Of a stretch of DNA of 64,000 nt, positions 13,401-28,700 are shown piece after piece. A program made the translations under genes and the position numbers. This DNA is from Morella rubra (Eukaryota; Streptophyta; Magnoliopsida; Fagales; Myricaceae): NCBI GenBank assembly GCA_003952965.2, contig CM025855.1:36932052-36996051 (forward strand), given 5' to 3'. The number at the start of each line of letters is the position of its first letter. Positions within the stretch are counted from its first letter, which is position 1. Under the pieces are notes generated by a model. The model was not told where the DNA came from, made no database searches, and was given only the letters and a program-made list of their open reading frames with translations.

Positions 13401-16400
13401 AAAACAATAGCGCCAAACATACCAGAATAGGACACCAAGAATCTTCGAACAGCTTGAATGAAGACCTCGAGCCCGAATGTCTGTTTATCCAGTATAACCG
13501 CGTTGGTATAAGCGACAGACCGGTCAACAACATCCTTATCTAATGTCGGTAACTCACGTCTTGATTAAGTACTCGAGATGACGAACAGACCGAGAATCTA
13601 GATAACGTTATGAGAAAGTTCTTCATACGAACCACCAGACGAAAATGACTCCTACATCAATTTCTGAAAAAGAGAAGTCTGCCTACTTTCATGTGACTGT
13701 GAGGCACCATAAATATCATTAGAACTGACCATACTAAGGTAGAAAAGACACTTATCACAAATCACCCGCTAATTAAAGGATAATGCATTATCTGCCTCAA
13801 AACGAAATACACGGCAACCTAAAAATAAAACGAAGGACATAAAAGAAAGCCGCCAACACGCCTAAAAACCAAACACATCTAGTAAAAAAGGCAAATAAAC
13901 AAATGCGCCTCTCTACTAAGTAGCCCAAAAAGGAGTATAATCAAAATATGGCGCTCCAAACAACCAAGTATGACAAATCCAAATACCAAAAAAGAGAGAA
14001 AAGGCGGAACACTCATTGACACTTCCCTGTAAGCCACGGCTGCTATCATAATTTAAGAGGTTTCCTAGCTTAAAGTGTCTTGCCCCAACTGAACGCCTTT
14101 CCCCAACCGTATTACTCTATTGTCCAAACTTTGAACTCATGATTGAGACAGATCCTTCTGTTGTTGCATTTTTTGATCAGACTCAATGGCCTCCGAGCGA
14201 CATTTAGTCTTTGAAGACCCTATCACCTTCTTATAAACCGTTGATACACTCCTTATTTTATAGAGCTTACATGCTTGCTTGTTCCCCGTAACCGGACTAT
14301 TCCCAAAGTGGAGCATATTAGACAAACCGAAATCCCTCTCCTAACCCAAGTGCTCTTACTTCTTGATTGAGAGAATTTGATTTCAAACTCACTATTTAGC
14401 TCCAAATCACCCACTATTATGTGCTAGAAGCATTCTTGTAAAAAGTGTTCCTTGGGTGAACTTGTCTTGGAGTCCGATGTTTTGGTTACCAGTTGTGGGG
14501 TTTTTAAACCAGATAAAGGAGAGATCCGGTTGGGCTTGCTAGCGATGGGAGATTAGTCACCGTAAGACTTGCTGGCTTGTTCCTTCACAAAAGAAGGTGG
14601 CTAAGACGTGTGGCCTATTCCAATAGCTGGCAGACGGACTATTATGCCTATTCAACATATTCCGATTGGGTTAATTATACAATTTAAATTCTGACATTCT
14701 TTAGAAAATTTCTTGCGTATTCTGCAGTTCTTTCCATGTTTTTATTGTTATTCGTAAAATTGGTCTTACTGTAAAGGACGTGCACAATAATTTCGTGTAG
14801 TTCATATCGAACGCAAAACCCACTATTTAGCCCAGTCACATTGTGCAAACCGTTGCAAATAAAATAAAACTGTGGTTGATAATCAAGCTGTTAACCGCGA
14901 GCTACAGATTATTCGGTTCTCCTGTATGTTAGTTGATTCTATGGAAACTATAGACGAAGCCTAACAACTTTGATGAAGATGCGCGAAAACCATCGTTATA
15001 CGCCCCGGTTTTGAGGTCCCAAAATCCAGCTGGAATTCAGCGTGCTTGGAACAAAACCGTTCCAGAAATTCAGGACATTACACCAAGTCCAATGAAGTTT
15101 GGGTACCCAAGCTTCCACAACTTCGTGAGGCCAAACGTGTTTTTTATATCGAGAAAACCTTAAAATCTATTAGGTTTTTGTGTGCCGCATGAAACAAGGG
15201 AGGAATAAATCAATTGAAAGATATATTGGAACTAACAAAGGAAACTTTACTTTCTCGGAATTCCTGGAATTCCCCTTTGAAGAAACCCTTCCTCGTTTTT
15301 TGCGCGTACAGTGCCTATCTTTTTGCTATCTAGACTCAATTAATGGAGCCGAAATCCTGTTTTGTGTGCGTCACTACACAACGCGCAAGAATTAGATCAA
15401 CGCTACAATCCTCTTCTGCTGTTTCCCGGATTTTGTCCAAATAAATAAAGGACAAGCGACAGCACAATCGAGGGTGAATCAACAGGCCATAAATATACAT
15501 TCAAGTCGAGAAGTTCGAGAATAAAATACTCCATTGACTGACAGAAAGCCCAGCTTGTAAGAAACAAGGAGGTTTGATATTTGGAAAGGGGCCGACCGAT
15601 AAGGAGAGTCGAAGCCGATAGGAAACCTAGACACACAATAAAAGAGAGTTTTCACCCATTGTTGAGAGGAATCTGAAGCTGGATCCAAGGTAGAAGAAGA
15701 CGGAGAGCAACTCAGATCGGGTGTCCCAATTGAGCTTCTACCGCGATCTACATATAGCCTTACCATTAATGCCTCTCTTACCCTTCACTTCTTCTTTGAT
15801 ATAAATTGTTCATTATTGCGAATTTATAAGAGTTGTTGATTGTATTTCATTGCTAGATTCCTTGACTAATGACACAAGTAATTTCTATTGCAATGCTACG
15901 ATTACCGTCTGTAATCCTCTCTCATCCGACGAATATGAATCTTATACCATAGTGACTCCCCAGCATCAATTTTACAATCTGATTTTTGAATTAATAACAT
16001 CATTAACGTAATGCCGTTTTCTATTCTCTCTCGGCCCAATAGTTGAAGTTCGATTATTATGGTGCCTTAGCGTGAGTATACCTCCAAGAATTATGCACGT
16101 ACGTTTACTTCAAATTGAATGAGTATCCTTAATGAACTTATTGAAGCCGAAAGACAGGAATTTGCCGAAAACCGTGATTTGTCGCGCTTTCCATTCAGGG
16201 AATATTTATCTAACTCTTCATAGGGCCTTCAATTGCTCTAAATTCGCTTGACATATCGCGGTGTTTATGTATGTGCGAGGGGTATACTTCAATTTCTACT
16301 AGAGAGCTCTTAGAAATTAGAATATTTTGCTCGTCCCAAAGATGCCTGATAAGACTATTGCCTAAAAACATCGTTCATAGTCAGAAATTTGATGGTTTAC

Positions 16401-16739
16401 TTAGTCGGAGTGCATCTTATGTTCTTCTCTAGGTGAAATCTTTCTCTTTAAGTGTTATTATTATTTTGTTTCTGCAGCAAATTCAAAATCCATTCACCAA
16501 CTTTGCATTATTCTCAAAAAATAAATTTAAAATTAGACAACAACACTTTTCAATATTTAACTATTTGAGTGTAGTAGACTGCGTGAGGTGTCGACCACGT
16601 CCTTTCATGATTAACTGGATTTTATTTTATTTACCTCCTCATTCTCGTCGGCATAGGTTCCAGTGGCCACCCTGCGAATTTTCAACAACGCTCCATTCCA
16701 ATGTATCAGTTGGTGCGGTCCTCCCATAAACTTCTGTCC
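10406..16739. other. Unassigned AT-rich region
   Basis: No gene recognised. 10406-11820 contains scattered mitochondrial-like words near 10630-10670 (CACTTCGCCTATAGCG). 11820-13260 is AT-rich and pyrimidine-rich on the plus strand, in the style of the satellite that follows. 13530-15780 has more balanced composition and could be an eroded transposable element, but I found no LTR, target duplication or coding domain. Open frames are short (up to 104 codons) and unconvincing. Confidence 0.4.
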
Positions 16740-19700
16740 ACCGATGTCTATTTCTTCCATTTTATTACAAAATGGTATTTAAATTTTTTACTAGAAAATT
16801 AGAATATTTTATTCATATTTTTGGATGATATAAGTCTATAGTCCTTGTTCTAATAGTTCTTTTTCTTCATTATTATCTTTTCTAATGGATAAATCAAGAA
16901 TTATTGGTCCCAAGCGTATGTTAATTGTCATATGCTCCTGCTATAACCTCTTCCATTGATCTATTGCTTACATTTTCTTAATATGTACAGTATCGAATTC
17001 TAAATCAAATTTACTTTAAAGAATAGTTCTTTCAAATTTATAAATTACCGAGGTAGTGTATATAGCCACATCCAATGTATCCTAATAGCGCTCATTTATC
17101 TCTTATGCATAATGTTGTCACTGCATATACATAATTAATTTTATTGTGCGGTTTTCGAATTATATACATCGTATCATAAAGTACTCCATCTTCACATCTT
17201 TAATAAGCTCATCTTTCTTAAAATTACTGTGTGTCAATATTAACCCCAGGAGTTAATTACCAATCTGTTATAAATGTATTTGGGATAAATATCGTGTGGG
17301 CTCGATAATACATATCTTGTGTTCTAATTCTGCGTATAGGATTGACATTATCCACTAGTGCTATACTTGTCCAATACTAATACCATTACAGCAAACTATT
17401 TTTAATTCTATATCTTCTGGTCTATAATACATCTCCTTATTTACGACAGCCTTCCCTTTTCCTTCATTATTTTATACTTATGCTACTCTATTGACCGAAA
17501 ATACAATATAATTATTTGTCTATTTTATCATTTACTGAGTTAGTGTCTATCGTACTCTTCTCATTCTGCATCAATTTGCATACCTTTCTATTAAATACAT
17601 ATCCCTTGTAGCATTAATCCAAACTAAATCAACATTAAGAAATATTTCAATTTATATTTTGGATCCGAATAAGAGTCTTACCATTTATATTCCCAGAAGA
17701 GCATCTTTTCTTCCCCATTATTATGTTTCATAATTATGATAAAAATAATTAAGTCATTGGTAACGGAATATAATTTGTAATTGTGCTAAGATGATTCCAT
17801 CTTTACTAGCGACCTTGGTATGACCCTCTTTGAACAGTCTTATTCCTTCCCTAGGCTCTTAAACTATCTCAATCTTTAGTCCTATTTAAAATCTATTGTG
17901 GTTCCGACTAAACCCTTTCCATCTGAGTCTAGATTGCCTGCTACACTATTATTCCCAATATTACAGAATGTCCAATTTAGTAAGCTAAATTGCCATTATG
18001 GTTCTTTATTTAATTTCTATTATGTGGCTCAACTAAACTTTCCACTGATCTGAATTTCCGACTATCCGTATTTAATATCGTAATCCAATATATTGGTACT
18101 CCACATTTCCCTACAACTAATAAATTCAATAATATTTTATTAATGAGTGTTTGTGAGGCAATATCGTTGCCACTTCTCTGTGCTAAATGACCCTTTCAGT
18201 TCTGCGTTTATTATATGTGTCTAAGTTGTATACCTTAATTCTAGAGTTTCCCACTCTCTGTCCGTTTTATGATTTAACTCTCGTCTACCCAACAACTACA
18301 ATATTTTAATAAGTTCTATCTTTCTAATTAATAGGCTTGTGTGTTCTAATCTGTATTTATGAAAACTAACACTGCTAAATTGGGTCAATATTTTTAATTA
18401 ATCATGATATTTTGTTTGTTTTAGCACTACTAACCACTGATCCTATATATTATTGTATTATTTTCTATAATTATGTAATTTCTTTAATTTTTTTCTTTAA
18501 ACTAATAGATTTAGAATATTTTCCACTTATGTTTTGGTCTGTATCTCTTCCATTATTTTAATAGCTTCTTTTTCTTCATTAATATGGTCTCTAATTGTTA
18601 AACTAATAAATTTTGGTTATTTAACTATATATCTGTGGGCTATTAACTTTCCATATCTATTTCTTTGTTCTTAAAAAAATTTCGAAGGAACTACTATGAT
18701 CTATTTAAATCTATATAAAAGCTTTAAGAATATTTATTCATTATTTTCGTGTTATAGTCTTCCCTATTATTTCTATATAGCTTCAGTTCTTCAGTCAGAT
18801 TTGATCATACTTGCTGTTCACATGACAAAATAATTAATTTTTCGTTTTTTATTTACCTATTGATATGATTACAAGACCGTCCAATCTTTTATAGTCCTAG
18901 TTATTTCGGTCTAATTATGCGCTGTATAGGACTGAGTCACTTACTTCGTGCTTTTCCATAAACTACATTAATTCTCTATATTTTTTTAATGTGTATATAT
19001 TGAATCGTCCCTATAACCTTCTTATGCATCGTACTTCCCTATTTCCTTTACTTTCTTAATTATATTGGTAGGCCCTTTCTGTTTAAAATAACGAAATTGT
19101 ATTGAATATGTTTAAGTTTTTATATTTTTGTTCTATAGTCTTCCCTTGTTGCCCAAATTAGCCCTTTTTCTTGTCTTTCATTGATATTATATATGTGGCT
19201 CGTACATAGACAAACCAAAGATAATCTTGGTCGTTTTAAATTGGATGTTTTGTGTCTCCGGTGATAGATAACATCTTTTTTTCCAATTAGTGCTTGCTTC
19301 ATTTTCTTGAGAATTACCTAGAGAAAATTCTGAGATTTTTAAACCTAAAACACAACTACAGTACAACGTTAAATCTCTCTAGCTGGAGTCCTTGTTGCGA
19401 AGTTTATACAAGTCTTCCATTGTTCTAATAGCATTACACTTTATTCCCTTAAATTTAGGTATCGTGAGTCTTATATTTATGATACTATATATATATTCAA
19501 ACTATTTGTACCCTGTTTTTTTTAGTTGTATACTTGTGGTCGTACCAAGACCCTCCCAATCTCTTTAACGTAGCGTTTATTATTCTTAATTTTATTCCAT
19601 AAGTCAGCGCTCGTCATCATTGCTTTTTGGAAGACTAATCCATTTCGGTCATTTCTTTGAATTTTAATGGTCATAATCTTCCATGCATCTATTTCGCTAT

Positions 19701-22700
19701 AATATTTATATCTATAATTTAATTATGGCCAGTTATCTACTTTATTCTAAAGCTAAACAGTTAAAGAAGACGAATTAATTTAGTATTGATAATCGGCTTT
19801 GAAGAGTCTCCTTTCTGTCCTTAAATACTATTTTCGGTCCATTATCATTGATCTAATGTATTATAATAAATTTAATAAAATCTCTATATGTCGATTATAT
19901 TACTTTATCATTTTATCCCGCATCTATGTTTCACTTCGTCTACCACTGAATGTGATTTGCTTAACCTTCCTTAAATAAATAACAAGTATCTAATTATCTT
20001 TCAAATAAAGTAACACCATTTAAGTATATACTTATTAATTAAATGATTAAAATTGGTCTGATAAGTCATATCACGAAGTTTTTTGACTAACCGCCTCATT
20101 TTCTTCCTGTTATTCTAAATGACGTCATCTCTATATTGATAAACTTGATTTATACTTTTTGGTCGTGTTGTTTTAACTACAAATAACCTAATTACGCGAT
20201 TCCTTTATAAGTCGTAAGCTAAGTCTATTTTCAGTATAATGATTTTATCTTAAATAATTATTATCCCTGTAAAATTGTCTAAATAAATTAATTTGCGTCT
20301 GTTTAGTTATTTACAAATTTATGGGTATTTTGGCCTATTTATTAATCTCTTATACTGAATGATATATACCTATGATCTCCTTGGCTTTAAATTTAAGTAT
20401 GCATCTGATAAATAAAAACAAGTACGAACTTGTCGCTTAGAGACCTTTATTTCTAGAGTTCAGTCAATGTCCCTCTCAACAGCCATGTTTTCTTCCTACT
20501 CTATATCTATATTCTTTGTCAAACTTGAGTGAGCGTGCGCTAGTTAATCTTCTACATAATTATATTGCTCTAATAACGTCATTCCATTCTGATGCGTATT
20601 GCACATTTGTCTCTAATAATTAATAGATATTCCTACCTTTCTCTCCACTTAACTGAATATAAATATATTTTGATTAGATTCGTGCTCTATAAAGGTCTTT
20701 CATTTGCTTTCCAAGAGTATTCATTTCCGTTCATTTAATTGTATGCTATCTTCAATTGAAAAGCAATATACCCACAATTTTGATACTAGTTTAATTTTAC
20801 TATTGTAGAGCGTATCAGTCACGTCGAATCTTTTTAATCGTCTTATTTGAGCACAATAATATTATGTACTCTTCCTATTGTTGTAACTAAGTAAAGTTTA
20901 GGGTCGGGGGATTTGTAATTATAATTAATGGGCTCTTGTTAAGACTCTTCAACCATGATCTAATTCGCCTCACTTCATTTACTCCCAATATAACTCTATG
21001 GCGGTCCCAAGCTCTGATTAAGCTTGAATCTTTTCTAGTATATGTGATTATTTTATAATCTTATATATCTGGCTCAGAATTAACTACCATCTCCTAACAA
21101 ATTTCTGTCTTCGTTCTCCCTTAAATTAATATGGTATCCTATTTTGTAAACTAAATTAAGATTGCACAAATTTCTTATTAAGTGGGCAACTTGTTTTTCT
21201 CCACGTTTCTCAAGTTTTCCCCTATTCTCAATAGCTCTCTTTTGCTTCTTAATTATAATATGTTTATGTCGCTTAATGGTAAAGCTTTATATCTTGAATT
21301 AAACTCGTTGTTTAATTCACAATCGATACTTCTAATAAGCTATACATATTCAATAGTATTACTACACACAAGTGCCTACTCACATTTTCTATATCTAACA
21401 CTAATACAATTCAACGTAATATTCTTTTATCTCAGTTATTCCGCGGCTCACACTTCAATTATTATTAAATAGCCTATGCCTAGTTTTCTGAATCATTAAT
21501 ATATGGTGAGTCTTAATAGACATAGACAGAATATAATTTGCCGTTATATTTGTAAATTACATTATCTCGGAGGGCCTACGTAAGCGAACATCTCTCTCTA
21601 ACCTCGTTCCCACCATATTCTTTAATTTATGCTATAATATTAGAGAGAAGAGGTTCACATCTCTTGATAGCCGCTCTCATTGTTCACACTAAGAATCTAA
21701 CTTTCGGACATTTTTAGACTTCTGAGTATTCAATATTCCGGTGATCCCTCTTTCCCATGATTCATTAATTTTAATTGTTCAGGAGTTGCTGGTAATGTCT
21801 GCTAATCTTATATATGTAAGATCAAACAATATAAACTAAGAACTGAATATATTTTAAAATAGTATATCTTTATATCGTCTATAAGTATATACCCCTACAG
21901 AAGCGCTCTAAAACTCTTGTTGTGTATAACCTCGTATAGCTGTACATCATTGTGGCTAGTCCGCTAGAAATATATAAAGGTTTGGAGTCAGTAACTTTTA
22001 ACTAGCCAACTTAATCTATGCCTCCTGAATATACTCTCTACATTTTATTTCGATGGTACTTATATCGATCATTCCCATTTATTTCTACATAGTCCTTTTC
22101 TTACACTTCAAAGGGTCCCTCATATTCGTTTCAACACTACTTCTTATTTTAGGTACTCTTTTAAATCGGACTCATATAGGGCCTCTACTTATCACTCTTC
22201 GCTTTAAGCTATGATAAGCTGTTCTACTATTTTCAATATCATAGGTGCGTGTATACATAATTAATCGAAAGCCAATAACAAAACTTCCAAGTATATACTG
22301 TTGCATACCCTTTACTTAGTTTTGAGAGTCTGACCTATTTGCCATAAAATCTCATATGATTGACTTTTTTCCTGCTCAATGTATTATGGTGATTACATTG
22401 TAACTGCGCTCTAGTAACTACTATATTGTCTAAATATTGTGTCTTCATATATATATTCATACATGCGACTTGTCACAAGCCTTAATCACTACACTCTCCT
22501 AGGTTAATCTATTACACTTCAATTTTCAGAATATTAAATAGTGTCCTTTTAGAAACCTAGAGAAAATTTAGATATTTCAATTTATTTTGTCCTATACGTC
22601 TTCCATTAATTAATAGCTTTTTTTCTTCTTATTATTGTCTCCTAACTGTTAAACTATTTTATGGACTTTTTCAATTGTACGAGTGGCGATATAACGTGCG

Positions 22701-25700
22701 GTGATTCCCAGTATCTTGTATTGTGCTATTCAGATTTATTTTGCGAAGATATTTACGTCGGCGTGCTGAATTTCTTAAACCTTCAACTTCAGAATTATTA
22801 TTTGCGAATTTCATTTAGCTTTGACATCTATAAGTCTCCAGTTTGAAGATATAGCTGTCTTTTTTTCAGAAACATAAACCATTTCGTGTCTCCCTGCGAA
22901 ATATTAGTTTCCCCTATAACTAAAGCTTTACTGGCTTTTTATGAGTCAATAACTCGTTCGCGTGTCGAAATTGCTATAAACTATTCTAACTCATAAAGCT
23001 TTTACTCAGTACTCATAAGGGAGAAAGTACCTCTAGAGCGTAGCTCTCCCTTCACTATATATCTCTATATACAACGCACTCAAAGTATTGTACAAGATTT
23101 AATCATAATTTTCATCTGAGTCGGTCTATACGTCTCCTATTTCCGCATCTCAAATGAGCTATTACTTTCTATACATTATAAAAAGTCCCTTTTAAATATG
23201 ATGGCTCTTATAACTGTAATTTTATTTCCTGCGTGTTAAGCATTACCTCAGGCTAATGAGGCTTAAATGGACCGTAGGGAATGGTTACTAAACGTCATTT
23301 ACACTATCCACTATTTGGCATACAGTTATCTTCAAAAATTGAGAGTCGAATTCTTCTCTATCTAACACAATTCAGACTATTTACATTGGAATTTGCATTA
23401 CGCATCTTATCGTCAAAGCAGCTTCCTTTATACGTACTTACAGTTTTATCTCCTCCGTATATATATAGGCCCCCTCAATTGTTCCATAAACCAAATCGAT
23501 TTGGTGCTTCTTTTAACTTCTCACAATCTCGCGTCGTGAGCGTTTTGACTTATACCATTACTGAGTTATTGATTACTCATATGTTCTCCGCCGCCCATAT
23601 TCAAGGAGTACTTACTGCGCAATATCATTCACCAAGAAATTCAAGAATTTCGAGAGAGATTATATTAACGTGTTTTGTCTCCCTCACATCATCCATTAAT
23701 CTAATAGACATTTGCCTCGATTCTTCTTACATGTATTAATGGTCTAATAAGGAGACCCTAATCTATAAAAACTGTATGTTTGGATTTCAAACTCTCCCTA
23801 CTTCTCTTTTTCCCGGGAGTCGCCACGAACGTCATTATCACCTAATCCCTACCCAGTAATCTATTTGCTTTATCCCACAAATTTTCCAAAGATACTTAAG
23901 GGATCCCCTAAATTCACCAACAACAAAATGTGCACAGAAGCATTGTTAGAAATTTTATTATTAGTCGTGTTTCGCCTCCACAGTTAAAAGTACTTACCGC
24001 TTACTCTTCTCTCTATTCTAAGTATGACATGTTCTTCACCGTGATAAACTATAGTAAACAAGATTAAACTATCATGTCTCATATATGCATCCAATATGAT
24101 GTGAGTCAATAGACTAGCATTAGCCTATTATTTTACTTCATTTTCAAGCATAAATAAGTAGTCTTGCTCTTAGACAGAGGAATTAATAGAATTATTTGTC
24201 ATATATGCTTTGTACTTACCAGCTCCCTAGTTCCATCTAATAGCTATCCTTTATCGGAGACCGATTTTATTAGGTCTCTACACTGATTGTTGTCAAACTC
24301 ATACTATATTTATAGAACTCCCTTTCAGAAATCGTATAACCCTATAGGAGGAGTAGAGCTCAGTAATATTAAAGCTCTTCCAGTATAGCGAATATATGTC
24401 TCAATCCTTACCAACCACTTTTTTATGGCTGAGTGAGTCTCATATATTATCTTTTAATCCTACACTTAGATGTCACTATTCTTTATATATCTTTAAGTCT
24501 TACTTTAATCGTCATATAGAAGCCCTCCATTAATCCAAATTATTACGTGCTTATATTCATACTCTAGAGTGCTTCTAATGTATATGTCCTCCCGAAATTG
24601 TACTTAAAACAACACTATCATTTATGCTTGAGCTTCTCTTTTTATCTAAACTAAGATTTACTCGCGACTGCGGTAATAACTCTTGCTAACTCAACCTCTT
24701 ACTATACGTTATCAATGTTATAATCAAAAATGAGTAAAGGCCGTCTTCACCTGTATTCTAAACCGAAAGAAATTTGAGAATGGAATATTTCCCAACTATT
24801 ATGTTTTCTATACTCTCTATAACAATCTAAGTTTATGCTTCCTTGTTGTGCCATACACTTTATTTGGTAGCCCCTTCTATACCTGTTAACTATTTTCCAT
24901 TATGCATGGACTTGTGTGTTAAAATTCAGACCTGTACAGTGGCGCGTCCATACCCAACTCGTTTCTCCTAGTCTATTAGTCTTAGCAGATTTACTTCAAC
25001 AATATGTAGACAGGTCTAATTTTTCTTAACACCAAGCAAAGAAGCGACTCCAGAACTCCTTTGAACATACTATTCCCAGTAGTATTCGCTACCAATTAAC
25101 TCTAGACCACTCAGCTTACCTTTGTCTCTCTTCTACACCGTAATTCCTGAGTTGGTCAGTAACTGTTAAACTAGATTTATTTTTGGTACGTTTTAATTCC
25201 AATCATTCTCAAGTAACTATCTGCTATTTAATTATATCACCGGAGTGTAGCAACTCTATCTAGTCATTGCTCTCATTGTACTTCATTTTGCCAGATGATG
25301 ACTAGGACGAGCTGGGCTGTGATTTTAAAACAAGAAAGCAATTTTAGAATATTTTCAATTTGATGTTTTTAGTCTATACGATCTTCCACTTAAATCTTAT
25401 AAATCAGCTCTCTTATCTCTACTATCTCACTATCTTACATGGTCTAGGCCATATCGTGTAATCCTAAATTCATATTCTTTATATAACCATCATTTAAACC
25501 TTCATATTCTTGGACCCACTCGCTTTTCTTATCGCTTCCATATCCAAGTGGAGTACGAACTTCTTTGATTTCACAATCTTGCGCTTATCTATCTTTGCTT
25601 CCAAATTTGCGCTTCAATATAACTGGCATACTATATATTTTCTAGAGAACTGTCCAAAGATTCAGTAAACTTCCTTTGTACGTCTATTATGATAGTGCCT

Positions 25701-28700
25701 AAAGTCCTCTCACTATGCAAAATTTCCATAATGTTCTTTTCAGAGTATCCGAACTTAGTAGCGCGTCTGCCCCACTAATTCAACAAGACTATACTTGTGA
25801 ATGTCCGTGTCGTTTCTTAATTCTTCCTAACTGATGGTGTAATAACTCTTACTATAGTGTATCTACGATATACCCCCATATCTACCAAAAATAGCCTTAA
25901 AGATCTCCCTGAAGAGTTAAAGCAAGTAATAACATCTTAGATAATATTTTATCCTACCTATTCTATATGTCTTCCATTAATCTAATTTCTTCTTTTTCTT
26001 CATTATTATGTTCTCTAACTGTTAAACTATTTTTTTTTGGACTTTTTTAATTCAGTGTCATATCCTGATGCAATTTTTTACTGTGGAGGACGCCAAACAT
26101 TGCTACGTCCGTTTTTGGCCTATTGCTTCTGTGACTTCCTTACGAACTTATTCTAGGGAAGGATCTCATACTCTATATAAACAAAACTTCTACAAACAAA
26201 CAATAATAATAAATAATAATTCTGTAAGTCCTGATAAGAATTCCCATTAAATCTAAATTGCTAATCATTATTCTCCTAAATATTTAAAGTCTGTAACTGT
26301 TCTACTACCTTAACATTTTATCTTTTGGTTCTTTGTTCCGAATCATACCTTATAGCAGGTACGGGCGAAACCTTAATTAATAAACTATGTAAGAACTTCT
26401 AAGTGACCATTACATGTACTTCAGTTATTCTATAGCTCAATCTTCATTAAACGAAAGAGTTTGATCCTTATTAAACAAAGTAAAAGAATAGCGTAGAGTA
26501 TTATTTCCCAATTGTACATGATGTTTGGTCTATACTGTTCAGTTATCCAGAACACTAACACCTTCTTTTTCCTTCTTCTTATGGTGCTCTAACTTGATCC
26601 CTACAACTTTACTCATTATATATTGTGGACTTAAATCTTTCTCTATTTACAGCCATTAGTGGCTTTTTCTTTTACTCTTAATAAAACACTTCTCAGTTAG
26701 ACTCTATTTGCTTCATCCCTTCTATATATTTAAAAAAGGTTCTAACTTCTCTCAACAAGACATACAGAATTCTGTGCGAATATATGCTTATAATTGGTCT
26801 AACTAGAAGATCTTCCACTTAATCCTAATATTTGCTCTTGTATCTTCAAATAGTATTTATGTATTTTTTTTTCCGATGACCAAAATCGTCAAACTATTTA
26901 ATCTAATTGTTTTTTCTTCTAAATGGAATGAGAACGTGGTTATACTTGACTGTGTTCCTACACGTATCTATGTAGCTTATGATATTTTGCAAGAAAATAT
27001 TCAACGGTGGTTTACTAGTGATTTAAGAACAAAAGGAAATTCAATCATGAGAGAAAATGTGTTTCAATTGTAATATATGCTTTAGCGGTGTCATACGTCT
27101 TCCATTAATCTAAAGCTTCTGTTTCTTCATATTATGGCTCTAACTGTTAATATTTTTTTGGACTTTTTAATTCGTTACAGTGGCTGTGAGAAACTACGTT
27201 CCAGATAATCATATTTATCGCTTTCAAATCTGTTCCCAATATATGTAGAAGGTAGGAGTTTTGTCTCTAATTATTTTTTATACAGCAAACACCAAAATAT
27301 ACAAGAAGCAATTCTTTGATCTAAAAGTATCTTTTGTCTCTTCCAACAATCTAATTGCTTCTTTTTCTTCAATGATCTTACTAATGGTTATTTCCTCGCG
27401 GTGTAAAACAGTGATAAATAATTGTCACTTATTGCTGCTCCTTATGTTTTAACGTATCGATAGTGTTAAACGATCGTCTATAGAACTCTTCTAGTTATCA
27501 TATACTAACTTATTTTAGATGTATCAATAGAATATTAACTCTGAGCGATCACGGACCTAGACGTTAAAACTAGATCGAAGAATATGAATATTACAGACTA
27601 TTTTCCAGATATATGTTATTATACGTAGGATCTAACGTCTTCCATTTACCATAATAGATTCTTTCTATGCCTATTGCTTATAAAATGGTCTCATAACTGA
27701 GATATAAAAGCACTATTTGGATTTTTAAATTGTCACATAGTCCGTTACTGATGTTCCGCAGTTTATAAGACGTCCCTCCATATTGTCTGTTTGCCATATC
27801 AAGAAATTTCATATCAACTTATAAAGATGGCTGCGAGAGTTTTTAGAACATCACGAACTATTCAACTGGAAAATTATTTAAACATCTAATATTCTATTGG
27901 CGATACCCTATAAGTCTAAACCCCATAAATCTAAACTTGACTTCTTTTTCCTCCATAAGTAAACTTGCATCCCCCAATCTCCAAACTCTATTGAGTGATT
28001 GTTCTTTATTAAATCATAACCTTGGTTGATGTGTTCTATGTAGTACCGATCTTCAGTTTATCTTGTAGTAACCTACATTTATCAAACGACTCAACTAAAT
28101 ATAAGAGGGACCTTACCCGCAATTAAAGATTCAAAAATAAACTTTAGTACAGTATATTTCGAGCGATATGTCATTTGGCTAATTACGTCTTACTCTTCTC
28201 TTCTTCTAATAGCTTCTTTTTCTTCAATACCATTAAATCGTCTCACCGTCGTTCACTGATGTTTATCTTCTGTCGCTCTTTCTTTAACTTGTCATATACC
28301 ATTTCTAGCGCCCATTTAAATATCATCCTCCTCAGTTATCTATATTTGTTTGCAAGTTTACTTACAAAATTTTCTATCTAGCGGTCCTAATTGATATTTA
28401 TATATGAGCAAACACAGACACTCAGAGACATTTGAATTTAATTTGGATTATATTCTTCCACTTATAAAATTAAGTTGAGCTGTATCTTTCTTCTACGTAA
28501 AAACAGGCGTCTGTAGCTTGGGACATACTGTATCATAAACAATGTTACTTATTGGTCTTTATTTTTTTCAGTTTATCCGATCACTTCGAATGCGCATCGC
28601 GATATATCGTATCTTGACTCTTGCTATTTTAATCCTATGATTGTCACGTCATTTTCCAAATGAATAATGTAATATATCGAGTTACATTTCCCGTCTCTTT

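Noticed and set aside
23281-23739. 152-codon frame inside the satellite
   Set aside because: Falls in degenerate tandem repeat; other copies of the repeat do not keep the frame.
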